In this document: piece by piece, positions 1-6,115 of the stretch
Layout: each line of letters opens with the position of its first letter
Position numbering within the stretch: the stretch's first letter is position 1
From: Oscillospiraceae bacterium
GTDB taxonomy: Bacteria > Bacillota > Clostridia > Oscillospirales > Ruminococcaceae
Reading direction: 5' to 3'
DNA length: 11,224 nt
NCBI GenBank assembly: GCA_017544185.1
Contig: JAFYEQ010000114.1
Span: forward strand, 1 to 11,224
Program-made: the position numbers and the translations under genes
The notes under the pieces: model-generated
The model's input: the letters and a program-made list of their open reading frames with translations, nothing else
The model's database searches: none
Told to the model about the DNA's origin: nothing

Positions 1-166
1 CGCCCACATACCATGTGTCGCCCACCTTGATCGTAGGCGCGGCGGTGTCTGCGCTGACCGATGTGCCGATCAGCGGCGTCTCTCCCGTCAGTGCGGGCAC
101 GGCCCCGCCTGCTACCGCGAATGCAAGGACAGCTGCCGCTGCCCTCCCGAGCAGATGTTTTTTCAT
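1..166 (-). CDS. Secreted protein, N-terminal fragment (runs off the left edge)
   Basis: Reading leftward from ATG at 166, 55 codons are open to the window edge. The product starts MKKHLLGRAAAAVLAFAVAG, a typical Sec signal peptide: Lys/Arg n-region and an Ala/Val-rich core. Likely cleavage follows the SVSA motif near residue 39. The mature part visible is only about 16 residues (begins DTAAPTIKV, ends near TWYVG), so no function can be assigned. A GGAGGG ribosome site lies at 172-177, 5 nt before the ATG, and a good promoter lies upstream at 205-233, so the start is well supported. The gene is divergent from the membrane-protein gene at 335. Its promoter closely resembles that of the BspA-like gene at 6116, which hints at shared expression. 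Confidence 0.8.
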   Translation of the reverse strand, partial: MKKHLLGRAAAAVLAFAVAGGAVPALTGETPLIGTSVSADTAAPTIKVGDTWYVG

Positions 167-193
167 AAATACCCTCCTATCGTCCGTTGTGGA

Positions 194-235
194 CTTATAT
201 GCCTATTATACGACACCGCAGGCAAAAAAGCAATA
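194..235 (-). promoter_or_regulatory. Sigma-A-type promoter of the leftward secreted-protein gene
   Basis: On the minus strand, TTGCTT (228-233) and TATAAT (205-210) are separated by 17 nt. The -10 is perfect; the -35 matches only the TTG half. The sequence continues AGGCATATAAG into the presumed 5' leader, ending about 28 nt before the start codon. The 42 nt at 194-235 match the promoter at 6040-6081 at 32 positions, including the T-run after the -35 and the block after the -10. Confidence 0.75.
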
Positions 236-256
236 CCCCCGCTCAAAATATCCTCC

Positions 257-285
257 TTGACGATCCGCCCCGCGGGTGGTATAAT
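257..285 (+). promoter_or_regulatory. Sigma-A-type promoter of the 335-772 gene
   Basis: TTGACG (257-262) and TATAAT (280-285) are separated by exactly 17 nt. The -35 matches five of six consensus bases and the -10 is perfect. It lies about 50 nt before the start codon of the membrane-protein gene and diverges from the promoter at 205-233. Confidence 0.8.
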
Positions 286-334
286 ACAGTCATGGGATCG
301 GGATGCTTAGCCCTGTCCCGTAAGGAGGCGGCTC

Positions 335-772
335 ATGAGGTATATACTTTCGCTGCTGATCATATTCCTGATCATGTGGATACTCGGCGTTGACATACAC
401 ATCATATTCGGCATCATACTGGGCATAGCGGGACTGGTCGCCCTGATCACCATGGGCTTCTTCATAGTATTCCGCATCAAGCTCATAGGCGCAAAGCGCG
501 TGGACGCGCGGTTCGTCCGCTTCGGCAAGAACAAGTGGGGGCGCTACGACGTGGCATTCTACGAGATAGACGGGGAGGAGCATGAGAACGTGTTCCCCTG
601 TGAGTTCGCCTTCCGCGACGTGCTCTACCGCCAGGACCGGGAGCTTCGGGTGCTGCTGGCCCGCAACGGCATGGTATACGATACCAACGCGGAGCTGTGC
701 TGCAAGGCGGGCTTCGCCATAAGCGTGGTGCTCATAGCCGTGGGCATATACCTGCTCACAAGGATCTTCTGA
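335..772 (+). CDS. Small membrane protein of unknown function, three predicted TM segments
   Basis: This 145-residue protein begins MRYILSLLIIFL at an ATG preceded by AAGGAGG (322-328, 6 nt spacing) and a strong promoter. Residues 3-18 and about 22-46 are strongly hydrophobic, as are about 126-143, giving two N-terminal and one C-terminal membrane helices. The middle (about 47-125) is a charged, probably beta-rich domain with many Arg, Asp and Glu (for example the stretches KRVDARFVRFG and DGEEHEN). The TM-TM-soluble-TM layout recalls DUF3592-type small membrane proteins, but I see no diagnostic motif, so that is only a guess. No terminator is evident before the next gene, which has its own promoter. 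Confidence 0.85.
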   Translation: MRYILSLLIIFLIMWILGVDIHIIFGIILGIAGLVALITMGFFIVFRIKLIGAKRVDARFVRFGKNKWGRYDVAFYEIDGEEHENVFPCEFAFRDVLYRQDRELRVLLARNGMVYDTNAELCCKAGFAISVVLIAVGIYLLTRIF

Positions 773-836
773 CTTGTTTATTTTGACCGTCATCCTACAG
801 TGGATCTGTCTATTATGCCAAAAATAGTGTTATCCC

Positions 837-865
837 TTGCAAATATCACGCTGATGTGCTAAAAT
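837..865 (+). promoter_or_regulatory. Sigma-A-type promoter of the 939-2291 gene
   Basis: TTGCAA (837-842) and TAAAAT (860-865) are spaced 17 nt apart. Transcription would start near 872, giving a leader of about 65 nt that contains the inverted repeat at 878-907. Confidence 0.7.
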
Positions 866-877
866 CATGATATATGG

Positions 878-907
878 ATATATGAACGACATATGAGCGT
901 TCTATAT
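878..907 (+). promoter_or_regulatory. Imperfect inverted repeat in the 5' leader of the 939 gene
   Basis: GAACG (884-888) pairs with CGTTC (898-902). With T883 bulged out, ATATA (878-882) pairs with TATAT (903-907). This gives 10 bp around a 9-nt loop, between the presumed transcription start and the GGAGG ribosome site at 927-931. It could be a leader hairpin or an operator. No known riboswitch class is recognised in it. Confidence 0.35.
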
Positions 908-938
908 ACGATATGACAAATGACATGGAGGTAAAGAT

Positions 939-2291
939 ATGAACAGGACTACTAAGAGGCTCCTGGCAGGCGTGGCTGCTGCTGTGATAGCAGTGTCCGC
1001 AATGGGCGCATCCATAGCATCGCCCACCTATGCGGTGGTACCCGCCGCGAATATACAGATAGACGGCAGCAATGCCGCTGTGATCGACTGCAGCATAGAA
1101 GGCATCGCTCTCACCGACATCTACGGCGTGACCTTCAGCATCGCGGCTCTCCCCGATGCATGGAGCGGCAACGGCGGCGTGGTGATACAGGCAGATTCCA
1201 AGCCCTTCTCCGATGACTGGAACCATGAGGACCATACATGGGGCAATACCGAGGGCGTGGAGATCTCCATCAAGGACAATGCCATCACATATACGAGCAC
1301 CACACCTCTCTTCGCAGCTACCGATACCCGGGGCAAGATCTACCTCCAGAACTGGTGGTCGGAGGACAAGACCAACGTCACCGTGCTGAGCGCCGATCTG
1401 CTGGATGCAGAAGGCAAGTCCCTTACCGAGAAGGAAACAGAGGGCGGAGAGGGCGAGCCCACCGGAGAAGGCAGTCCTGTCACCGTTCCCGTCAGCACCG
1501 ATCCCTATCTGACCTACAATGTGGATGACAAGACATGGGAGTTCACGGACTTCAGCATCTTCGCGTTCCCCAACAGCAAGGTAAGGATCACCTACACCGA
1601 CGCCAACGACTACTGGGACGACATCGGCTTCGGCCTCACCGCTGACGGCGAGTGGAAGTCCACCATGATGTCCGAGCCCGCAGGCGAGAGCTGCGACTTC
1701 ATCACCACCATAGGCGAGATACTGGACGAGTGCGGGGTCATCGATCCCTCTACCGTCTCCTATGGCAAGATCGAGGGCTACAACGGCTGCGTCATCGAGA
1801 ACGTATCCATCGAGAAGATCGAGGAGAGCGAGCCCGAGCCCGTTGTGGATCCCGGCACAGAGATCGTTCCCGCTCCCGTGAACTATGAGAAGGGCACTGT
1901 CACCGTAGCAGTGGCAGGCAACGAGACCGCACCCGCAACAGCATCCGCTCCCGCTCTGGTACAGCCCATCATCCCCAACGACAGCGACAAGGTAGAGCAT
2001 TCCGCCCTCAAGTACCACAACGCCAAGGGCGCTCCCGTGATCTGGCAGTCTGCCGACGATGCGGTCATCATCAGCTGGGGCAGCATAAACAAGGCTGAGA
2101 AGTACTCCCTCTATGCCTATGACTACGACAGGGACGATGTCCGCCTCCTGCTGGAGACCAACGCTCACTCCGTACAGATCAGAGGTCTGGCACTTGACAC
2201 TCCTTATGCGTACATCATCGTGCCCATGATCGACGGCGAATGGGTAGAGCCCTCCGAAGACGACGTGCGCATGTTCTACATCGTAGACTGA
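939..2291 (+). CDS. Secreted modular protein: two beta-type modules plus C-terminal fibronectin III-like domain
   Basis: This 450-residue protein starts at an ATG with GGAGG at 927-931 (7 nt spacing). Residues 1-32 form a Sec signal peptide (MNRTTKRLLAGVAAAVIAVS, cleavage near SPTYA). Residues about 33-164 form a first Trp- and Asp-rich module (GNGGVVIQ, YLQNWW). A Gly/Glu linker (about 165-182) leads to a second module (about 183-292; VRITYTDANDYW, GLTADGEW). A Pro/Glu linker (about 297-316) and an Ala/Pro/Thr-rich stretch follow. The last 85 residues (365-450) have fibronectin type III features: AVIISW, a Tyr-rich strand (YSLYAYDY), VQIRGLALDTPYAY, ending DDVRMFYIVD. No catalytic motif, dockerin, sortase signal or membrane anchor is visible. 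The layout suits an extracellular carbohydrate-binding or scaffold protein. Binding function is inference; the first two modules resemble CBM-type beta-sandwiches only in general character. Confidence 0.85.
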   Translation: MNRTTKRLLAGVAAAVIAVSAMGASIASPTYAVVPAANIQIDGSNAAVIDCSIEGIALTDIYGVTFSIAALPDAWSGNGGVVIQADSKPFSDDWNHEDHTWGNTEGVEISIKDNAITYTSTTPLFAATDTRGKIYLQNWWSEDKTNVTVLSADLLDAEGKSLTEKETEGGEGEPTGEGSPVTVPVSTDPYLTYNVDDKTWEFTDFSIFAFPNSKVRITYTDANDYWDDIGFGLTADGEWKSTMMSEPAGESCDFITTIGEILDECGVIDPSTVSYGKIEGYNGCVIENVSIEKIEESEPEPVVDPGTEIVPAPVNYEKGTVTVAVAGNETAPATASAPALVQPIIPNDSDKVEHSALKYHNAKGAPVIWQSADDAVIISWGSINKAEKYSLYAYDYDRDDVRLLLETNAHSVQIRGLALDTPYAYIIVPMIDGEWVEPSEDDVRMFYIVD

Positions 2292-2303
2292 TGACATGAT
2301 AAG

Positions 2304-2340
2304 ATCCCCGGATCGTTACGATCCGGGGATGATCTTTTTA
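2304..2340. terminator. Bidirectional hairpin terminator between convergent genes
   Basis: A perfect 12-bp stem (2304-2315 with 2319-2330) closes on the 3-nt loop TTA and is followed rightward by GATC and TTTTT (2335-2339). It begins 12 nt after the stop of the secreted-protein gene, so it is a convincing intrinsic terminator rightward. It lies directly after the stop of the convergent GGDEF gene too. Leftward, the U-tract is poor (CTTAT), so termination there is less certain. Confidence 0.85.
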
Positions 2341-3885
2341 TCAGTATTTGCTTTCGTGATGCGCCTTCTTGATCTCGTACATGCGCATGTCCGCCTCATG
2401 TACGAATGCATCCATATCAGCCGATACGCCGTCGGTCTGGGCGATGCCGATGGATATGGTCACATCCAGTCCCGACGCTGCGAAGTGATCGGTGAGCGCC
2501 TTCTCGAACTTGTTGGCCTGAAGACGCGCCTGGCTCTCGTCGCGCAGGTCCGCTGCCACGATGAACTCGTCGCCGCCGTGGCGGGCGTAGGTGTAGGACG
2601 GGAAGTAGGCCTTGATATACTCGGCGGTGCGTATCAGCACCTCGTCGCCCTTGTTGTGGCCGTACTTGTCGTTGACCGCCTTGAAGCCGTCTAAGTCCAT
2701 GTAGAAGAGTATCATCGGGCGGCGGCAGTTCTCCGACAGGAAGTTGTAGAAGAAGCGGCGGTTGTTGATGCCTGTGAGTATATCCGTATTGGCAGCTCTG
2801 ATGATGGTCTCTTCATAGCTGCGCTGATACGTCAGATCCTGCAAAGTCGCGAAGTAGCCGGACAGGTCGTCGAAGAAGTCGCGTATCTCCAGCTCCGTCA
2901 GCTGGTAGTATCTGGTGCCGCTCGGCGTCTCCAGCCTGAACTCCTGTATGGTGGAATGTCTGTCCTCGTTGACCACGGGGTCGCCCTCGGATATGAGACG
3001 GGAGCTCTTCCATCTCAGGTAGCTGAAGTTCTCGGTATCGTCCACGTCGGCGCCGCTGATCTCGGCAAAGCCTGAGTTCATGCGAACTACCTTGTGGTCG
3101 GTGGAGAGTATCACCATAGGGAAGGGCAGGTTCTCTACCAATATCGCCAGTTCCACGCCAAGGTTGGAGAAGTTGGTCACGTCGCGGCCCACGCCCACGG
3201 TGCCGTACACGTTCCCGAAGGGGTCGTACACGGGAGTCTTGTAGGTGGTGAACTGCTTCATTCCCTCGCGGGTGGACACGGGCTCATCGCACACGTACAT
3301 CTTGCCCGTGGATATGGCGATCTCCTCGGACTCCGCGCAGGAGAACTGATTGCCGTCCTCGGGACGGGGAGCGTTCCATATATAGAAATGATCCTTGTTT
3401 ATGCAGTCGTCTCTGGTGCGGTGTACGATCTCGGTGAAAGCCTCGTTCACCATAGTATGTATACCGTCCAGCCGCTTGTACCACAGCATATCGGGCACGG
3501 TGTCTATGGTGGCGTCCAGCAGATGCTTGTGGAATATCTTCTCGTACCTGCGGAGTATATCTCCCACGGCTCTCAGAGCACGGTCATGAAGGTACTGTCC
3601 GCACCACTCGGGCCACAGGTCGAACAGGCTCCCCGCGATATCCTTGGCCTCCTCGTACTGCCCTACGAATATCACGTAGGTCTCGGTGAGGGAGATGCAG
3701 TTGCGGGCAAGGGCAAGATTGTCGGTGACCACCAGCATGGCGCCCCCGACGGGAGCCTCCATCTTACCGCCGCTGTATATGCGGATATCTGCGTCTACGA
3801 ACTCGGGCATCTCCTCCTGTGTGAGCGGAGGATCGAACTTATTGTTCACAAGATCGTCTATTATAGTGAGCTTCAGTCTGAACAT
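2341..3885 (-). CDS. Diguanylate cyclase with two PAS domains (PAS-PAS-GGDEF), cytoplasmic
   Basis: This 514-residue protein has no signal peptide or membrane helix. Residues 1-115 form an unassigned N-terminal region; LVVTDN (51-56) and a following helical stretch loosely recall PucR-type input domains. A first PAS domain spans about 118-240 (IDTVPDMLWYKRLDG; ends YGTVGVGRDVT, typical of a PAS end). A second spans about 245-355 (ENLPFPMVILSTDHKVVRMN). GGDEF covers about 360-514: linker TDILTGINNRR, metal and substrate motif YMDLDGFKAVNDKYGHNKGD, and active-site GGDEF at 437-441. It should make c-di-GMP from two GTP. The RxxD inhibitory site normally 9-6 residues before GGDEF is absent (Phe and Tyr are there). 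The ATG at 3885 has only a weak ribosome site (AGGTG, 5 nt away). The gene is monocistronic and convergent with the 939 gene. Confidence 0.93.
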   Translation of the reverse strand: MFRLKLTIIDDLVNNKFDPPLTQEEMPEFVDADIRIYSGGKMEAPVGGAMLVVTDNLALARNCISLTETYVIFVGQYEEAKDIAGSLFDLWPEWCGQYLHDRALRAVGDILRRYEKIFHKHLLDATIDTVPDMLWYKRLDGIHTMVNEAFTEIVHRTRDDCINKDHFYIWNAPRPEDGNQFSCAESEEIAISTGKMYVCDEPVSTREGMKQFTTYKTPVYDPFGNVYGTVGVGRDVTNFSNLGVELAILVENLPFPMVILSTDHKVVRMNSGFAEISGADVDDTENFSYLRWKSSRLISEGDPVVNEDRHSTIQEFRLETPSGTRYYQLTELEIRDFFDDLSGYFATLQDLTYQRSYEETIIRAANTDILTGINNRRFFYNFLSENCRRPMILFYMDLDGFKAVNDKYGHNKGDEVLIRTAEYIKAYFPSYTYARHGGDEFIVAADLRDESQARLQANKFEKALTDHFAASGLDVTISIGIAQTDGVSADMDAFVHEADMRMYEIKKAHHESKY

Positions 3886-3929
3886 AACTACACCTACCCC
3901 ATATAGTGTAAAGAATGCGCTATTCCTAT

Positions 3930-3960
3930 ATTATCACACTGCGGCAGACGAATTATCACA
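3930..3960 (-). promoter_or_regulatory. Direct repeat of ATTATCACA, possible tandem -10 elements or operator
   Basis: The 9-mer ATTATCACA occurs at 3930-3938 and again at 3952-3960, with starts 22 nt apart, or about two helical turns. Read leftward each copy is TGTGATAAT, which resembles an extended -10 (TGn plus GATAAT), 45-67 nt before the GGDEF start codon. No convincing -35 accompanies either copy. This could be the promoter region or a binding site in the AT-rich spacer. The rest of the 3886-4061 spacer holds several short AT-rich palindromes and no supported gene. Confidence 0.3.
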
Positions 3961-4061
3961 AAAATATTGAGATAATATGAATATATTATGAGAATGCAAA
4001 TATCTACTATGTGCATAGATCATCGTCAACTTATTTATGCATAATGCAAGAGCCGACAATA

Positions 4062-4090
4062 GAAAAGGGCGCACACCGTGCGCCCTTTTC
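4062..4090 (-). terminator. Hairpin terminator downstream of the M18 aminopeptidase gene
   Basis: A 12-bp perfect stem (4062-4073 with 4079-4090) encloses a 5-nt loop. Its arms read GAAAAGGGCGCA and TGCGCCCTTTTC. The T-rich end of the right arm, read leftward, gives a U-rich 3' side followed by TATTG. It lies about 80 nt past the aminopeptidase stop, separating that gene from the downstream GGDEF gene. Confidence 0.7.
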
Positions 4091-4106
4091 GGTCTTATCA
4101 TCAGAG

Positions 4107-4168
4107 GTCAGGAGCTGGAGTTCCGCTGTCACTTGCCCCTTGTCCCTGGCAACTGCGCTAGCAGTTGC
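4107..4168. repeat. Composite intergenic repeat element, copy 1 (palindrome plus short-repeat tracts)
   Basis: At 4149-4168 an 8-bp perfect palindrome (GCAACTGC, 4-nt centre GCTA, GCAGTTGC) ends one base short of the aminopeptidase stop codon. It is preceded by heptamer-like TTGCCCC/TTGTCCC units and by a purine-rich tract with GTCAGGA at 4107. The palindrome recurs at 10502-10521 with 17 of 20 identical bases. There too it is preceded by TTGCCC and, further away, by a GTCAGGA-containing heptamer tract. The same order at two loci points to a dispersed repeat family. As a transcript the palindrome would form a 3'-UTR hairpin for the aminopeptidase mRNA. Confidence 0.6.
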
Positions 4169-4169
4169 A

Positions 4170-5582
4170 TTACTTGAGGAATGCGCCGAAGGCCTTGTAG
4201 GTCTGGTATACGTCGGTCTTTGCCACGATCTCGAAGGGAGCGTGCATGCAGAGCACCGGTACGCCTACGTCTATGGTGTCCACGTCAAGGTTGGCGATAT
4301 ATGCAGCTACGGTGCCGCCGCCGCCCAGGTCTACCTTGCCCAGCTCGCCGGTCTGCCAGATCACGCCTGCGTCGTCCATGAGGCGGCGGATCTTGCCCAC
4401 GAACTCAGCGGAGGCATCGGAAGTGCCGGCCTTGCCGCGGGAGCCTGTGAACTTGGTGATGCACACGCCGTAGTTGATGAAGGCGGCGTTGCGCTTCTCC
4501 AGCACGTCGGGGAAGGTGGGGTCGAAGGCAGCGTTCACGTCTGCGGACAGGCACTCGGACATAGAGAGCACGGTATAGCCGTCCATCTTGAAGCATGCCG
4601 CCAGATCGTTGACGAAGTAGCGGAAGTATGCGGACTTCAGTCCCGTCACGCCGTCGGAGCCTGTCTCCTCCTTGTCGGTGAGTATCACCAGTGCCGTGCG
4701 ATCGGGCACGTCCTTGACGTCCATGAGGGCGGAGAATGCGGTATACGCGCATACCTTGTCGTCGTGGCCGTAGCCGCCGATGAGGGAGCGGTCGAAGCCG
4801 ATGTCACGGGGCTTGCCTGCGGGTACTGCGTCCAGCTCGGCGGATATGAAGTCGTCCTCGGTGATGCCGTACTTCTCATTGAGGAGCTGCATTATGGACA
4901 GCTTCACCTTCTCGGATGCGTCGTCGTCCCTGAAGGGCATGGAGCCGATGAGTATGTTCCGCTCCTCGCCTCTGATGATCTCGGAGGAGGCTCTCTTCAT
5001 CTGATCCTGTGCCAGATGGGGGAGAAGATCCGTCACCACGAACACGGGGTCGCCCTCGTCGTCGCCTATGGTTACCTCGACGGTAGTGCCGTCAGACTTG
5101 ACGATCACGCCGTGGAGCGCCAGAGGGACGGTGGGCCACTGGTACTTCTTGATGCCGCCGTAGTAATGGGTCTTGAAATAGGCGGTCTCGTCCTGCTCGA
5201 ACAGAGGGTTCTGCTTGAGATCGAGACGGGGAGAGTCGATATGAGCGGCTGCGATGCGTATGCCCTCGTGTACGTCCTTCTTGCCGATCAGGGCGAATAT
5301 CACGGCCTTGTCGCGGTTGACGTAGTATACCTTATCGCCGGGCTTGTACTTCTTGCCCTTGACGAAGGGGACGTACCCGTTGCGCTCTGCCTCGGCCACC
5401 GTGAAGCGGGCAGCCTGACGCTCGATCTTGGCCTGCCCAAGGAAGTCCTTGTAGGCCTCACAGTAGACGGAGCAGTTCTTCAGCTCCTCCTCGCTCATAC
5501 GCAGTCCCGCATGCTTCTTGGAGGAGAACAGCTTCTCGCGGAGGAGCTGGGCCTCGCTCTTCTTCTCGTTCTTCTTTGCCAT
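4170..5582 (-). CDS. M18-family aminopeptidase (zinc metallopeptidase)
   Basis: The 470-residue protein begins MAKKNEKKSEAQLLREKLF. Its M18 (aspartyl aminopeptidase/aminopeptidase I) hallmarks are all present: AAHIDSPRLDLK with H114 and D116; GGYGHDDKVCAY with D274/D275; TDKEETGSDG with E305/E306; SECLSADVNAAF with D348; and CMHAPFE with H447. These fit the two-zinc ligands and catalytic Glu of the family. M18 enzymes are cytoplasmic oligomers that remove N-terminal residues from peptides, here probably in peptide turnover. Length is normal for bacterial members. I chose ATG 5582 because AAAGGA (5591-5596) lies 8 nt upstream. The longer frame from 5633 would start before the transcription start implied by the -10 at 5624-5629. 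The gene is monocistronic, with its own promoter and terminator. Confidence 0.95.
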   Translation of the reverse strand: MAKKNEKKSEAQLLREKLFSSKKHAGLRMSEEELKNCSVYCEAYKDFLGQAKIERQAARFTVAEAERNGYVPFVKGKKYKPGDKVYYVNRDKAVIFALIGKKDVHEGIRIAAAHIDSPRLDLKQNPLFEQDETAYFKTHYYGGIKKYQWPTVPLALHGVIVKSDGTTVEVTIGDDEGDPVFVVTDLLPHLAQDQMKRASSEIIRGEERNILIGSMPFRDDDASEKVKLSIMQLLNEKYGITEDDFISAELDAVPAGKPRDIGFDRSLIGGYGHDDKVCAYTAFSALMDVKDVPDRTALVILTDKEETGSDGVTGLKSAYFRYFVNDLAACFKMDGYTVLSMSECLSADVNAAFDPTFPDVLEKRNAAFINYGVCITKFTGSRGKAGTSDASAEFVGKIRRLMDDAGVIWQTGELGKVDLGGGGTVAAYIANLDVDTIDVGVPVLCMHAPFEIVAKTDVYQTYKAFGAFLK

Positions 5583-5623
5583 ATATATCATCCTTTCATA
5601 AGTTAGACTGTGCTGACAATTAC

Positions 5624-5652
5624 AGTATACCACGATCCAACAAATATGTCAA
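5624..5652 (-). promoter_or_regulatory. Strong sigma-A-type promoter of the aminopeptidase gene
   Basis: Leftward, a perfect TTGACA (5647-5652) and TATACT (5624-5629) are separated by 17 nt, about 45 nt before the start codon. A 6-3-6 hairpin palindrome (5653-5667) directly abuts the -35 on its upstream side. Confidence 0.88.
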
Positions 5653-5966
5653 GCAGGCTGAGCCTGCACCCTTTTCGTTGATGTTTGCCTGCGGGACCGT
5701 TCATTCGTGGCACGGTAACGTTTATTTGCAGGCAGGGCCTTTTATTTATGGGGAGGGCCGGTAGGACCGGCAGCCATCTCGTTGATATTTGCCTGCGGGA
5801 CCGTTCATTCGTGGCACGGTAACGTTTATTTGCAGGCAGGGCCTTTTATTTATGGGGAGGGCCGGTAGGACCGGCAGCCATCTCGTTGATATTTGCCTGC
5901 GGGACTGTTCATTCGTGGCACGGTAACGTTTATTTCCAGGCAGGGCCTTTTATTTATGGGGAGGGC
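5653..5966. repeat. Non-coding 104-bp tandem repeat array (about 2.8 units) with conserved hairpins
   Basis: Copies span 5675-5778, 5779-5882 and a partial third at 5883-5966 (84 nt). Copies 1 and 2 differ at one base; copy 3 differs from copy 2 at two. Each unit holds a nested inverted repeat, given here for copy 1. Outer arms TGCCTGC (5686-5692) and GCAGGCA (5728-5734) enclose inner arms ACCGT (5696-5700) and ACGGT (5712-5716). In copy 3 the inner arm becomes ACTGT, still pairable as RNA through a G-U pair, while the outer arm loses one pair. Each full unit ends with a second hairpin, GCCGGT-AGG-ACCGGC (5757-5771, 5861-5875). A variant hairpin of identical 6-3-6 geometry (GCAGGC-TGA-GCCTGC, 5653-5667) sits 7 nt before copy 1. 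104 is not a multiple of 3, so this is not a protein repeat. The array fills the space between two divergent promoters. Confidence 0.93.
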
Positions 5967-5971
5967 TGACA

Positions 5972-6005
5972 CGCAGGTCTTCGCAGGAGATCACCTGCCC
6001 CTGCG
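5972..6005. other. Nested inverted repeat after the tandem array
   Basis: CGCAGG (5972-5977) pairs with CCTGCG (6000-6005). Inside it GCAGG (5983-5987) pairs with CCTGC (5994-5998) around a 6-nt loop, with a 5-nt bulge on the left and one base on the right. It lies between the truncated third repeat unit and the promoter at 6042. No T-run follows, so it is not an obvious terminator. Confidence 0.45.
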
Positions 6006-6039
6006 GATATCTTCAGCGTTCTCGTCTCTGGCAAAAAAA

Positions 6040-6081
6040 TCTTGATTTTTTGCGTATCACGTTGTATAATAGGTATATAAG
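6040..6081 (+). promoter_or_regulatory. Sigma-A-type promoter of the BspA-like gene/operon
   Basis: TTGATT (6042-6047) and TATAAT (6065-6070) are 17 nt apart. An imperfect palindrome, GCAAAAAAATC against GATTTTTTGC (6031-6053, one A bulged), overlaps the -35. The sequence after the -10 is AGGTATATAAG, nearly the same as in the promoter at 194-235. Confidence 0.8.
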
Positions 6082-6115
6082 ATCTTGATGCGAGATACAA
6101 GGAGATGACCTGTCT

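Noticed and set aside
215..227. The string TTTGCCTGCGG shared by the promoter at 194-235 and the 104-bp repeat unit
   Set aside because: An 11-nt match in only two contexts, without the flanking hairpin arms, is not enough to claim a related element.
846..2297. A 483-codon leftward open frame across the secreted-protein gene
   Set aside because: It is the antisense shadow of the rightward gene, which has a promoter, ribosome site, signal peptide and terminator. The shadow has Gly/Val/His/Cys-rich low-complexity composition and no start signals.
4011..5606. A 531-codon rightward open frame across the aminopeptidase gene
   Set aside because: The opposite strand encodes a full M18 aminopeptidase with all metal-ligand motifs. 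The rightward frame is a GC-bias shadow.
5576..5764. Rightward 62-codon frame entering the tandem repeat
   Set aside because: It crosses the aminopeptidase start and promoter, has no ribosome site, and the 104-nt period would shift frame in every copy.
5653..5966. CRISPR array
   Set aside because: The 104-nt units are contiguous with no variable spacers, and no cas genes are present.
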